Part shown: positions 11,783 through 22,816 of the stretch, in pieces
Position numbering within the stretch: position 1 is the first letter of the stretch
Layout of the letters: every line of letters starts with the position of its first letter
Source: Larix kaempferi
Taxonomy: Eukaryota; Streptophyta; Pinopsida; Pinales; Pinaceae
Length of the DNA stretch: 64,000 bases
NCBI GenBank assembly: GCA_027924585.1
Contig: BSBM01000386.1
Span: 1,536,001 to 1,600,000, forward strand
Direction: 5' to 3'
Translations under genes and position numbers: made by a program
Notes under the pieces: model-generated
Seen by the model: only the letters and a program-made list of their open reading frames with translations
Told to the model about the DNA's origin: nothing
Databases searched by the model: none

Positions 11783-12135
11783 CCTATCTCTAATTTCTAC
11801 TCATGCCTTGAAGCCCTAGTAAAGGTTAAATGGGTAATGTTTACTTGGATTAAGTATTCTTGGGATTATTCCTCTTAAGATGTCATTAAAAGGGATGCTT
11901 TTTGGATGGTCACGACCATTTGAACAAGGCTTACAATTCCAATTCAATTGCTCCCGCAACATAATATATTCTATAATGACGATTCATATACAGGTTACTC
12001 TTAAGAAGATACATCATTTACTACTTTCATTCATTCAATAGCTTCTTTAATATTACACATAACTTTATTCTGAAAATAAAAATCATAAAGTGTGGTCAAC
12101 TTATGTGGGTGGTCCTTGCATTTTACTTTTGGGTA

Positions 12136-13264
12136 TATAATATTTTATTGAATTAAAATTTAATTAAATATTTTTATATAATGTAAATAAGGGAATAATG
12201 TGTATTATTTAATATTAAATTGTTTATATTGGATTTATAATATTTTACTGAATTACAATTTAATTATATAATGTAAATAGGGGAATAATGTGTTTTGTTT
12301 GATATTAAATTATCCGTTTTAAATTTCATGAAATATTTAATTCTAACTTTTTGGAATCACCAAATATTATGAACAATCTTTTTATTATGATAACTCACAA
12401 TTCTCATTTGATAATTAATAATAAGAGGAATTAGTTTTTTTGGTAATTAAATGTTTAAAAAATATATATGAAAATAATAGTATATATAATGTAAAGAGAA
12501 GAAGAATTTTTTTTTAAAAAAAAGAGAAGAAGAATTCGTGAAAAAATATTATATAATTTATAATAAAATATTATGTAATGATGATGATGTGAGATATATA
12601 ATATTTATTTATAAAATCTATTATACATAAAGTAACTAAAAAAATTATTTAAAAAAAAATAAATTAAAAAAGAATAATCATGCACAAACTATATATGTAT
12701 TCTTCATATTTAAACAAAAAACATGATAAAATAATCCATTGAATCACAAACTAAAACTTTCACTTCACTATTTCTATGTTCCATGCATGTTTTATGATTT
12801 TTTTAAGTTAGATTTCCATGCATGTTTTATGATTTTTTTAAGTTAGATTTCCATGCATGTTTTATGATTTTTTTTAAGTTAGAGATGTGTTTTACTCCAA
12901 ATTAGTAAAATTAAATGACAAATGTTTATGGGCAACTTAGTTGTAAGTTTCAAGGAAGAATTCTTGGTTTTACTACCAACTTATGGTGAAATTAAAGGAA
13001 GGAACTCTTCTTATTTGTTTTTTTCTAAATTATGCCCCCTCCATAATCTCTTCATTTCAAATTGGTAAGATATTGTGTTTTTTCATCTCATATTCCCTCT
13101 ACAAGAATTTCATTTAATGAGAAACAAGAAGGGGGATAATAGGAATTAAACATCTCATTCCTCTTTATTTTCTCATTTTTTTCTTCTCATCTTCTCCTTG
13201 GTTAAGGTTTCAAAAGGTAATGAAGGTTTAGTTTTAAGAAGCTTAGGAAAATAACTCAAAAGAA
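12136..13264. other. AT-rich spacer with short tandem repeats
   Basis: No coding signal. It contains a two-copy ~101 bp repeat (TATAATATTTTA(T/C)TGAATTA at about 12136 and 12236) and a three-copy 35 bp array listed separately. The last 150 bases before 13265 are CT-rich (TTTCTCATTTTTTTCTTCTC and similar), like a plant 5' leader. Confidence 0.6.
12781..12886. repeat. 35 bp tandem repeat, 3 copies
   Basis: Units start CCATGCATGTTTTATG at 12781, 12816 and 12851 and are almost identical, so the array is recent. CATGCATG is the RY motif core, but there is no nearby gene that would make a seed-specific role credible. Confidence 0.85.
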
Positions 13265-13476
13265 ATGGCTCTTCTTGTAACCATGGTAATGAATCACCTT
13301 CTTTTTCTCACTTATGCACATATATAAAAAATGTTAATCATTTGTATTCATTTATTTTGCAGGAAAATGAGATATTGAGGGATGGGTTACCCCCTTCATG
13401 GCTTTATGGTTGTTTGTTTTGCAAGTTTTTTTCCATTCTAAAGTGTGTAAGAAGAATGTTTGTGGTTTTAACTTAG
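13265..13476 (+). CDS. Candidate small spliced gene, unknown function
   Basis: A weak candidate for a non-transposon gene. An ATG at 13265 opens MALLVTM. A GTAATG donor follows at 13286 and a TTTTGCAG acceptor ends at 13362, giving a 77 bp intron in phase 0. Exon 2 then reads ENEILRDGLPPSWLYGCLFC and on to a TAG ending at 13476, for 44 residues in all. A CT-rich leader lies upstream. I do not recognise the peptide; it is hydrophobic and cysteine-containing in its second half. Without splicing the ATG opens only about 20 codons. It could equally be chance or the first exons of something longer. Confidence 0.25.
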
Positions 13477-13586
13477 TTCTTTATTTTGAACCTAAACCTT
13501 TGATTTTAGAAGTTTTAGGCACTTTATTTTGTTAATTTTTGAGAATTAATTCAATATACTCTAGGATATTTACTGAGAGACTAACA

Positions 13587-14077
13587 TGTACAGCATATCA
13601 ATCATATCATAACAAGCAATCACATGAGACAATACACACATAGAGTTTCATTGGGGAAAACCATAAAGGTGAAACACCCCACAACTTCCTCAGAGATAGA
13701 AAGAGCAATGATACAACCCAAGTACAAGAGATAGTCCTCCTAGCAGCTACTCCACCTTCCTCACTTGTGTGCCACTTTCTGATGAGTGTACAAGTGAATA
13801 ATGAAGTGATCAAATAGAGTGCTCCTGCACTCTATTTATACTTGACCTGACCTGCCTAATAAATTAGCTAGGCCGACTTGTCTAACTCAGTCTAATAACC
13901 CATGGTAATACTAATCAGGGTCGACCCCACACTTGGTGGTCTAATAACCCATCACAAGCAAGTTGCGACACTTGTCAATACAAATGACGACACTTCCGTA
14001 TAGAGGAATAATACCATCTCTATAGGAGTACAATATGCATAGGTGAAATACATTCTGAAGTTACAAGTACATCAACA
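13587..14077 (-). mobile_element. 3' LTR of minus-strand Copia element
   Basis: About 491 bp. On the minus strand it starts TGTTGATGTACTTGTAAC right after a purine tract TTAAGAGGGAG (14078-14088) and ends near 13587 (...CTGTACA). It contains a TATA box TATAAATAG on the minus strand at about 13831-13840 followed by GTGCAGGAGC, as expected of an LTR promoter driving minus-strand transcription. It lies downstream of the RT and RNase H remnant at 15630-16901. No second LTR is seen at the right side, so the left boundary is approximate. Confidence 0.6.
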
Positions 14078-14337
14078 CTCCCTCTTAACTAGGAAGGTAT
14101 TTCTTGACACAGATCTGCTAGCACAAGTCTTCTTATCTGGATCATCGTCACTGGATCTCGTCACCGAGTCATCGTCATCATCACAACTGCTGCTATCTCA
14201 ATCAATCTCTGATCTACTCGTCATTGGAAGTTCTACAGAGCCAGTCCTTTTTCATACTGGATGTAGGCCCACCACCTGCAGGTCTTCATCATCATTGGCC
14301 ATACTGTGGAATCCTCAGGACTTATTACGTGCATCAC

Positions 14338-14911
14338 AAAACCTCGCAAGAGCATCCCAGGACTGATTACAGGCACACAGCCCAACCTATCAGATCTCCA
14401 AGGGAGCTATTAGATGTGACCCCACCACAAAACCTCGAAAGAGAATCCCAGGACTGATTATGAGCACACAGCTCAACCTATTGGATCTCCCAGGGTGCTA
14501 TTATATGTGGTCACCACAAAACCTCGCAAGAGAAACCCAAGACTGATTACGAGCACACAGCTCAACCTATCGGATCTCCCAGGGCGCTATTATATGTGGT
14601 CATGGCAAAACCTCGAAAGAGGATCCCAGGACTAATTATGAGCACACAGCTCAACCTATCGGATCTCCCAGGGTGCTATTATATGCCATAGGACAAAACC
14701 TCAAAAGAGCGTTTTCCATATATACCAGGGCGCTATTACATGCCATAGGAAAAACCTCGAAAGAGTATCTGCAAACCTCCTAGGGCGCTATTATATGTCG
14801 TCCCAAGCAAAACCTCGAAAGATCATTTTCCGGATATCCCAGGGCGCTATTATATGCCATAGGAAAAACCTCAAAAGAGTATCTGCAAATCTCCTAGGCC
14901 GCTATTATATG
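14338..14911. repeat. Minisatellite with two unit sizes (~89 and ~57 bp)
   Basis: Eight units, each starting AAAACCTC(G/A)(C/A)AAGA. The starts are at 14338, 14429, 14518, 14607, 14695, 14751, 14809 and 14865, giving four long units (88-91 bp) then four short ones (56-58 bp). All units share the GGG(C/T)GCTATTATATG end; the short ones lack the GGACTGATTA(C/T) with AACCTAT middle. It sits inside the 3' region of the minus-strand Copia element. Confidence 0.85.
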
Positions 14912-15535
14912 CTTATCTGCACAACTTGTCCACAGCCACAGAGTATCAACCTGATACTCACCATACATCATCCTGATGTACATCATCACATGATCATCCT
15001 GATCATCATCATAACATCATCCTGATGCATATCATCTGGAGCAACATCCTGAAGCTCATAATCCATGATCATCCTGATCATACAATGCATCCTCCTGATG
15101 CATACACAGTATCTACCTGATACATATCATCATACATGGTCTACCTGATCATAAAATGGATCCACCTTATACATACACAAATACATGATCCACCTGATCA
15201 TATAATGTATCCACCTGATACATATACAAATACATGATCCAACTGATCATATCAAGCATCCAACATGATGCATGTACATATACATGATCCAACTGATCAT
15301 ATCTAGCATCCAACATGATGCATATACATATACATGATCCAACTGATCATATCCAGCATCCAACATGATGCATATACATATACATGATCCAACTGATCAT
15401 ATCTAGCATCCAACATGATGCATATACATATACATGATCCAATTGATCATATCCAACATCCAACATGATGCATATACATGATCCAACTGATCATATCCAG
15501 CATCCAACATGATGCATATACAGAGCAGTAACTAG
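14912..15535. repeat. TGATCA-rich region with 50 bp tandem array
   Basis: The region is built from short palindromes (CATCATCCTGATG, TGATCCAACTGATCA). From about 15190 it settles into a 50 bp period, with AACTGATCAT at 15241, 15291, 15341, 15391 and (as AATTGATCAT) 15441, then a 44 bp last step. It is non-coding and belongs to the 3' region of the Copia element. Confidence 0.85.
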
Positions 15536-15629
15536 AGCATCATCCCGATGCTCATCATTCAGCGCTTACATCCACATCCATGGGAAGGATCCTCCTCTCA
15601 CCATGCTTGGAATGGCTCCAACAAATGTG

Positions 15630-16901
15630 TCCATCACTTCTTCCTCGAAGTGTCATCAATTTGAAGAACACCAAGCCTCTCTCTGTAGTATTAAAACTTC
15701 ACTCTGGCTAGTGGTTTCGTCAATACATCCACAACCTACTCATCCTATCTGCGACACTGCCTGCCCAGTCTGAATCAAAATAACCCTGCAGGTTAAACTT
15801 TTGATTCGCATCATACTTGATCCCATAATCAATTGTACCCTTCAGGTACCTCAAAATATGATTTACAGCAACTAGGTGAACACCTATGGGATCTGTCAGG
15901 AACTGGCTCAATGTGTTCACCGCAAAGAAAATATATGGTCTCGTGTTTGTCAGGTACATCAAGGACCCAATCATCTGACGATACATAGTGACATCAACCG
16001 GATAAGATGAAGCATCACACAGAAGCTTCAGGTTCGATGCCATAGGTGTGTCCATGGCCTTGTAGTCCATCATCCCGAACCTCATTAGGATCTCTACTGC
16101 ATATTTCCCTTGTCCAAGGAAGATCCCATCTGCACTCTGCCACACTTCCATGCCTAGAAAGTAGTGCATCATACCCAAGTGCTTCATCTCGAACTCGGAA
16201 GCAAGCTTCATCTTCGTGTTGGAAATCAATCCATCCTCACCTGTCACAAACAGGTCATCCACATACAAAAGTAGTATCACAAGATCGCCTTCCTCAACCT
16301 TGTAGTAAAGGTTGGAATCCGCTTTACTCTTGGTAAAGCCCAAACTGGATAGGAAGCTATCTATCCTACCATACCAAGTCCTAGGAGCTTGCTTCAAGCC
16401 ATACAAGGCTTTCTTCAACTTGCACACATATGAATCTCTGTCATGTGTCTCAAAACCAAGTGGCTGCTCCACATACACTTCCTCCTCGACTACACCATTC
16501 AAGAAAGTTGTCTTGACATCCATCTGGTGTATCTTCCATTTCATCACTGTAGCCAGGGAAAGTACTGATCTAATGGAAGTGTACTTGGCTACAGGAGCAA
16601 AAGTCTCTTCATAGTCTATCCCCTCTTTCTGGGAGAAGCCACGAGCTACAAATCTCGCTTTGTATTTTTCTATGCTGCCATATGCAACATGCTTGATCTT
16701 GTAGATCCACTTGGAAGTCACAACAGACTTCCCTTCAGGTCTTGGGACTACATCCCAAACATCATTCTTCATGATCGACTGGTATTCCTCGACTATGGAA
16801 TCTTTAAATTCTTTATTTTCCGCTACTTCTTCATAACTGGAAGGTTCTTTGTTCATAATGTCACAAAGTAAGGAAACATAGATGGTATGAGATCTAGTCA
16901 T
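15630..16901 (-). pseudogene. Copia pol: reverse transcriptase and truncated RNase H
   Basis: A 393-codon open frame on the minus strand carries the Ty1/copia RT: YKARFVARGFSQKEGIDYEE, then QMDVKTTFLNG, ALYGLKQAPRTWY, the catalytic LLYVDDLFVTG, FLGMEVWQ, and YRQMIGSLMYLTNTRP. RNase H begins (YFDSDWAGSVADR), then the frame breaks. About 100 residues are missing before the normal C-terminal motif VLTKPLARVKF, which is readable in another frame at about 15680-15735. The RT is well preserved, but the RNase H deletion makes the polyprotein inactive. The TE continues rightwards into integrase. Confidence 0.9.
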
Positions 16902-18032
16902 CTTCCTTGCTATGTGTTCTTCTTCTGGAATGCCATACCTTTCTACATCTTGAATGAGCTCTCTAGCCTATGCAGGTCTCCTCTTGTGAGAGTTCTTCTC
17001 ATGGGGTGGATCTATAGGTTCTTACAGATATTCAACTTCACGATTTGCTTCTGGAATTGCTTCATTCATGGTGGTGTCTTGAAATATGGTTTCCTTTGGT
17101 TCTTCATGATATTCAACAGGTGCCTTCCTTGACTTGATGAAAGTTGAGTCTTCATCAAATGTTACATCTCTGCTAACATCAATCTTCTTGAACCCTAGAA
17201 AGTATATTTTGTAATCCTTCGAGCTTTCACTGTACCCCACAAAGATGCCCTTCTTTCCTGAAGGATCTAGTTTGGTTTTCTTTTCCTTTGGAACATGTGT
17301 ATATACTGGACAACCAAATTTTCTGAGATGGCTGACTTCAGGTTTCTTACCAAAGAAGACCTCTTATGGTGTCTTATTATCCAATATCTTGTGAGGTATT
17401 CTGTTCTGCACATATATAGTTGTCCTAGTTGCTTCTGCCCATAGGTACATAGGAAGATCCTAGTCATGCAACATTGCTCATGCTACTTCCATGATTGTTC
17501 TATTCTTTCTTTCTACCACTCCATTATGTTGTGGATTGTAGGGAGCAATCAACTCCCTCTTAATTCCTGAATCATTGCATAAGTTTTTGAAATCACCTGA
17601 AGTGAATTCTCTGCCATTGTCGAATCTGAATGTCTTGATCTTCTTGTCAGTTTGATTTTCCATCAAGGCTTTGAATTCCTTGAACTCATCAAATACTTCA
17701 TCTTTGTTCTTTAAGAAGTAGACCCAAGTCTTCCTAGAGAAATCATCAATGAAAGATACATAGTATAAATACCCACTCAGAGAACTGGATGACATTGGAC
17801 CGCATACATCGGAGTGGATAATCTCCAAGATTCCTTTTGCTTTGCTTTCACTACTTGGAAATTCCTTCTTAATGTTCTTTCCTTTTGCACATCCTTTGCA
17901 AACACCTTCATGCTTTGACTTGATTTCAAGAAGACCCTCTACATCTTTACTTGCAATTGGTAGTGCTCTATAGTGCACATGTGCAAGCCTTCTATGCCAA
18001 AGTTCACTTGGCTCCATGGATCCATGCACCAT
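16902..18032 (-). pseudogene. Copia pol: integrase
   Basis: Minus-strand fragments give the GAG-pre-integrase zinc motif (LWHRRLAHVHYRALP, with CKGCAKGK) and the integrase core. The catalytic D is in HSDVCGP, the second D in FRFDNGREF, and the E in VVERKNRT (17478-18032). The C-terminal part follows at 17022-17467 (PRKTKLDPSG-like text across frames) with two frameshifts. Integrase inserts the cDNA into the genome. Upstream of codon MVHGSMEP, at about 18032, the similarity stops: protease and gag are absent, so the element is 5'-truncated here. Confidence 0.85.
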
Positions 18033-18044
18033 GTAATATGCAAA

Positions 18045-18778
18045 TTAGTCTTGACAACAAATATCTAACAAGTACATGTGATATATAAATAACATTAACA
18101 TCATCAGTAACAATGGTCCATAATATCATAAGCAAATGCAACCCAATGTATAATAAATGACATTCACACCATGAATGGACGAGAATATGAGTATTTCTAT
18201 TGATGAACAAGAAGAAGTACAAAGTGATACGACCTCTTGCCGGCAACCAATCTGAACCAAGATCTAGATTAATCCACTTGTGCCTCCACCACTTCAATCC
18301 TCCATGAATGGAAAACTCAAACTAGAAAGGAGTTTGGAAGGTGAACATAATTGGTTCACAACTACAAGGATCAATGAGTGCAGACTCAAGATAGGGAAAA
18401 AATCCACTAGTGTGCCTTTACTATTCTCTTCCTCCTCCCGTCCATAAGCCATATGTGCTCAATATATAGTCCTCTCAAAGGTAGGTGAAAGGACTCATCG
18501 AGACGTTACTTGGGCAGATGGAGAGCCAAAGGTCACCCAATGACAGCTTTTTGGGAGTAAAAAGTAATAAAATAGCAGTTTTTACCATTTTACTTGATAC
18601 CCATGGGCTATAGGGATGCAACTCGCGGGTACGCATGCTAAAGTGATGCAACATGCGGGTAGGAACAAAAATAGGATAAACTAGTATCACTGAAGGATGA
18701 AAATGGATCTAAGTCACTAAAATGGATCGTACAGGCCAAAGAATGCTAATGCTCATAGGGTGGAATATTTTTGTGTAA
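18045..18778. other. Unassigned segment between two broken retroelements
   Basis: It holds no recognisable coding sequence. The text resembles LTR or leader DNA (TATATAG near 18460, ACAAGAAGAAGTACAAAG near 18205), but it matches neither the Copia LTR at 13587-14077 nor the chromovirus 3' LTR. It replaces both the 5' part of the Copia element and the first ~800 bp of the chromovirus 5' LTR, so it may be a remnant of a third element or of a rearrangement. Confidence 0.4.
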
Positions 18779-19610
18779 TAGAACAGAGGTTGGGTTTGCT
18801 TGATAAACCCAGTGAAGGATGGAATAGCAAGGAATTAGCAGTTGGACCTTTCTATGCCCTCCCTGAATAGAACTGGAGGGAAGGGATGCCTGAGGGACCG
18901 TGCAGCAGAGAAGGGGACCTTCCTTTTGTTGGGTGAGGTAGGTATTGTGGGTGCCATGACTCTTGAGTTCATTTGAGATGCCTGTATCTCGGTGGTTGAG
19001 CTCACTAGATTAGCATCCTCCTCCTTTTCTTATTGCATGCTTGATAAACCCAACTGTATGTTGGCTTAGCATGACTGTTTGAGTGAAACCATGGCTGTGA
19101 GTGAGCCTGTTTAGTTCCTCCTTAGTGGAGACAAAACCCAGCTCGGGGGTGATCTCTTAGATGAAAGAATATAGGCTGGGCAAATATCTATGGTTGGGTG
19201 GAACGTTTCTCTCACATAGCTAGTTGTTTGGACAACTTCATCTCAAAGATAAGTGTTCTTTGTGGTTTAAATTATATGCATTCTGTGATCTGCAATGTGT
19301 TAATTCTGAATGATAATTATTCGTGTTAATGGATTGAAATGATTATCTTAATATGTTTGATATGGAATCTCTGCATAGCATTGGAATATGATTGATTCTC
19401 TGCATGTTGAATCATCCTCTGCTTGTGATAGATATGTTGATGCATTACCGTTTGTGTGTGTGCAAATATGTTTTAATTCCGCTGTGTAATTTCAGTATGC
19501 ATCTTTTTTAAATGGTAAGATTCAGTGTTATGGCTTTGGGGAAGAATTAGACACCCCCATGTTACAGTCATGTTCCCTCTGTGGTTTGGAATGATGGGAG
19601 GGGTGTGACA
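18779..19610 (+). mobile_element. Chromovirus 5' LTR, truncated
   Basis: Matches the last 833 bp of the 3' LTR (23616-24448) from GAACAGAGGTTGGGTTTGC to the end GGGAGGGG(T/AC)GTGACA. The first ~800 bp of the LTR are missing, replaced by unrelated sequence. It is followed after GAG by a primer binding site. Confidence 0.85.
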
Positions 19611-19613
19611 GAG

Positions 19614-19626
19614 TGGTATCAGAGCC
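19614..19626 (+). other. Primer binding site (tRNA-Met initiator type)
   Basis: TGGTATCAGAGCC, three bases after the LTR end, complementary to the 3' end of plant initiator tRNA-Met, the usual primer for this class of gypsy elements. Confidence 0.85.
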
Positions 19627-19867
19627 CATGTTGCAGCACTGGGTTTGCTTGGGCCAAACTATGAGTTTGCAGGAAGATATCAGAATGTTTTAGCGTGGTA
19701 TTGATGAAGTTTGGGTGAATTTTTGGTTGGAAAAATGTCAAGATCAGAGTTCTCAAGTGTGGCAAAGGATCACACCATTGCATAGATCTCTCCAATAGAT
19801 TTCCAACAGTACCAGACTTGCTTGATTTGGTTAAGGGACAAAGGAGATATGAGCCCTGCAAGTTGCC

Positions 19868-20270
19868 GAAGTAGAGGTTTTCCGCACCCACAATTGCGGA
19901 ATTGCAGAAACGTTAAAAATTTTGAAGTTACGACCTGGATTCCCACACCCGCAATTGCGGAATTGTGGGATTGCGGAAATGTTAAATTTTCGTAATTGCA
20001 ACTTGGCTTTCCGCACGCACAATTGCGGAATTGCGACTTGGCTTTTCGCACCCGCAATTGCGGAATTGCGGGATTTCAGGTTGCAAGATTGCAGAAATGT
20101 TAAATTTCCATAATTGCGACTTGGCTTTCCGCACCTGCATTTGCGGAATTGCGGGATTGCAGGTTGCAAGATTGCAGAAATGTTAATTTTTTGTAATTGC
20201 GACTTGGCTTTCCGCACCCGCAATTGTGGAATTGAGAGATTGAGGATTGCGGGATTGCGGGATGGATAGG
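19868..20270. repeat. Minisatellite of CAATTGCGGAATTGCGG units replacing gag
   Basis: Imperfect units built around TTCCGCACCCGCAATTGCGG, with (A)AATTGCGGAATTG occurring near 19882, 19952, 20022, 20057, 20137 and 20220. Between the PBS and the end of protease a full chromovirus would have gag and the protease catalytic part. Here only this array and ~240 bp of leader are present. The array joins directly to the protease C-terminus, so it probably arose with or after a gag deletion. Confidence 0.75.
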
Positions 20271-22816
20271 CATAGAGCCAAGTTGGACTGTTATGAGAAA
20301 GCACTTGAATGCATTGATGAAGAGGGAAGGCCAATATTGGTAAGAGGAATTCCCAAGCAAGTTTCAGTTAGACAGATTTCAGCCTTACAGTTGAATTTTT
20401 TTTATAAGAAAGGTTGTCAATTATATGCAGTTCATATGTCATATTCATTAGAGGTCAAAGGACCAAGGATAGAATACTTTCCATTGTTGCAAGAATTCCA
20501 AGATGTGTTTCCGAATGAAGTGTCAGGACTACCACCAAAGAGAGATATTGATTTTACCATCAATCTTGTTCCAGGGACAGTTCCGAATTCCAAAGCTCCT
20601 TATAGAATTATCACACCAGAATTGGTAGAGTTGAAAATGCAGCTACCAGAGTTAATAGACAAGAGGTATATAGGAAAAGTGTGTCTCCTTGGGGAGCACC
20701 GGTGTTATTTGTCAAGAAGAAGGATGGGACTTTAAGGTTGTGTATTGATTACAGGCAACTTAATAAAGTGACAGTCAAGAATAAGTATCCATTGCCAATA
20801 ATTTATGATTTGTTTGATCAAATGAAGGAAGGTAGGGTGTTTTCAAAGATTGGCTTGAGCTCTGTCTATAATCAAGTGAGAATTAAAGAAGAAGACATTC
20901 ACAAGACAACTTTCATAACTATATATGGTCATTATGAGTTCATTGTGGTTCCATTTGGTCTTACCAATGCACCTGCTACATTCATGTGTCTCATGAATAG
21001 TGTATTCAACAAATATTTGGATAAGTTTGTGATTGTATTCTTGGATGACATTCTGGTCTATTCAAGGAATGAAGAAGAACATGAGGAACATCTAAGGATG
21101 GTGTTGCAAGTCCTTAGAGAACACCAGCTGTATGTCAAGTTAAGCAAGTGTGAATTTTACCAAAAGAATGTGCAATACTTGGGTCACGCTATTTCTGAAG
21201 AAGGAATTGTAGTGGATCCAGAAAAGATTAATGCCATCATGGATTGGTCTACTCCCAAGAATGTTTCAGAAGTTACATCTTTTATGGGTCTTGTTGGTTA
21301 CTACAGAAGGTTCATTGAAGGATTCTCGAAGATAGTACATCGAATCACTTCATTGCAGAGGAAGAATGGCAAGTTTGTATGGTCCGAAAAATATGAGAAA
21401 AGTTTCCAACAGTTAAAGGAGTTACTTACCAGCGCTCCTGTTTTGAAGATAACAGATCCAAGGAAGGATTTCGTAGTGTGCACAGATGCTTGCATTGAAG
21501 GGCTAGGTGGAGTGCTCATGCAAGAAGGATTTGTGATTTTCTATGAGTCAAGGAAATTAAAGGAGCGTGAAAATAATTATGCCACGCATGATTTAGAATT
21601 AGAAGCCATAGTACATGATCTCAAGAGGTGGAGACATTATTTGTTGGGAAGAAGATTCGAGCTTAGAACAGACCACATGAGCTTGAAGTATTTGTTTGAC
21701 CAGCCAAACTTGAATTCTAGGAAAACTAGATGGATGGAGTTTCTTTGTGAATTTGATTTTCAAATTAAGCATGTAAAAGGGAAGGAGAATAAGGTTACAG
21801 ATGCTCTTAGCAGAAAATTTCATGTTGCAACATTAAGTGTGTGTAAATCAGATTTGAAGACAAGAGTTCTTGATGCCAAAAACGGTGATGAAACTTACCT
21901 TCAAATTAAATAAAAGTTGTAGCAGATAGATATAGATGAAAAGTGTGCGAGATATCAGCTTGGTGAAGACGATATACTCATCTACAAAGATAGACTGTAC
22001 ATTCCAAATAGTGTAGATTTGAAGAAGCTAGTGATGGATGAAATACATCAAATGCCCTACTCTGGACATCCAGGATATCAAAAGATTATAACAACAGCAA
22101 GAAAGCAATACTTTTGGCATGGTATGAAGAAGGACATAGCTGAGTACATTGCTAGGTGTCAAAAGTGCCAACAGGTCAAGGCAGAGCACCAACATCCAGC
22201 AGGATTGTTGCAGCCCTTACCCATTCCTGAGTGGAAGTGGGAAGTGATCTCTATGGATTTTATAATAGGTCTTCCCATGACAGTGAGGAAGCATGATTCA
22301 ATCATGGTTGTGGTGGACAAGCTATCAAAGGTAGCTCACTTTATTCCAGTCAAGTCCACTCACAAGGCTAATGAAATTGCAAATATCTTCATGAGAGAGA
22401 TATTCAGATTGCATGGATTTCCTAAGGCAATAATTTCTGATCGTGATACAAAGTTCACTTCCAATTTCTGGAAATGATTATTCCAGGAATTGAGAACTAA
22501 ATTGAATTTCAGTACAACATATCATCCTCAAACTGATGGCCAAACTAAGAGGGTGAATCAGGTTCTTGAAGACATGTTGAGAATGTATGTGATGGATAAA
22601 CCATCCAAGTGGGAGAATTACCTACACTTGGTAGAATTTGCATACAATAATGGACATCATGCAGGAACAGAGCCATCAAGCAGGTAAAGGTCCAATGGGA
22701 GCACCTTAGTCCCGATGATGCTACATGGGAGCTGGAGGATGCCAAGAGAGAGGCATTTCCATTTTTGTTCAGTTTTGAGAACACCGAGGACGATGTTGTT
22801 CTAAGGGGGAGGGGAA
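20271..22816 (+). pseudogene. Chromovirus pol (Tekay/Del-like): RT, RNase H, integrase, chromodomain tail
   Basis: Begins at the end of the protease (HRAKLDCYEKALECIDEEGR, VSVRQISALQ). A frameshift near 20690 leads to the RT ([32 protein letters not shown], catalytic FLDDILVYS). RNase H follows ([29 protein letters not shown]), then a TAA at 21911-21913. Integrase has HPGYQ and CQKCQ zinc ligands, MDF and SDRDTKF for the two Asp residues, but TKRVNQ instead of TERVNQ, so the catalytic Glu is Lys (22547-22549). A TGA also replaces a Trp at 22475-22477. After YNNGHH a deletion fuses directly to a chromodomain-like end (VQWEHLSPDDATWELED), read in another frame. The stop overlaps the LTR start. 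Confidence 0.92.

Larger units (their letters stand above)
9540..12135. repeat. Dispersed repeat R1 (direct copy of R2)
   Basis: About 2.6 kb that aligns, in the same orientation, with 59600-62560. Shared blocks include AAAAGTTTAATTAATT at the start, TTGCATGTTT with ATTTACTATTA near 9800, GGTTTCTATC near 10280, ATTCTTCCATTGACTTACAT near 11080, AGGTCATGTCCTATC near 11525, and AAAGTGTGGTCAAC near 12090. No protein is recognisable. R1 differs from R2 by a 211 bp insertion (11572-11782) and a ~139 bp tandem duplication (about 10775-11050); R2 differs by expansions and a hairpin insertion. Nature unknown: segmental duplication or non-coding transposon. Confidence 0.8.

Noticed and set aside
12781-12886. 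RY-like CATGCATG repeats as a seed promoter element
   Set aside because: Part of a recent 35 bp tandem array with no supported gene close by.
14043-14457. Ser-rich plus-strand ORFs at the Copia LTR and minisatellite
   Set aside because: They lie antisense to the element and cover the LTR end and repeat units; no domain.
14912-15535. CRISPR-like array
   Set aside because: The 50 bp units repeat in full with no unique spacers, and the context is a plant retrotransposon.
19619-20360. Overlapping minus-strand ORFs in the chromovirus leader
   Set aside because: They are translations of the CAATTGCGG minisatellite; the apparent repeat protein (NCGCGKPS-type) is an artefact of the array.
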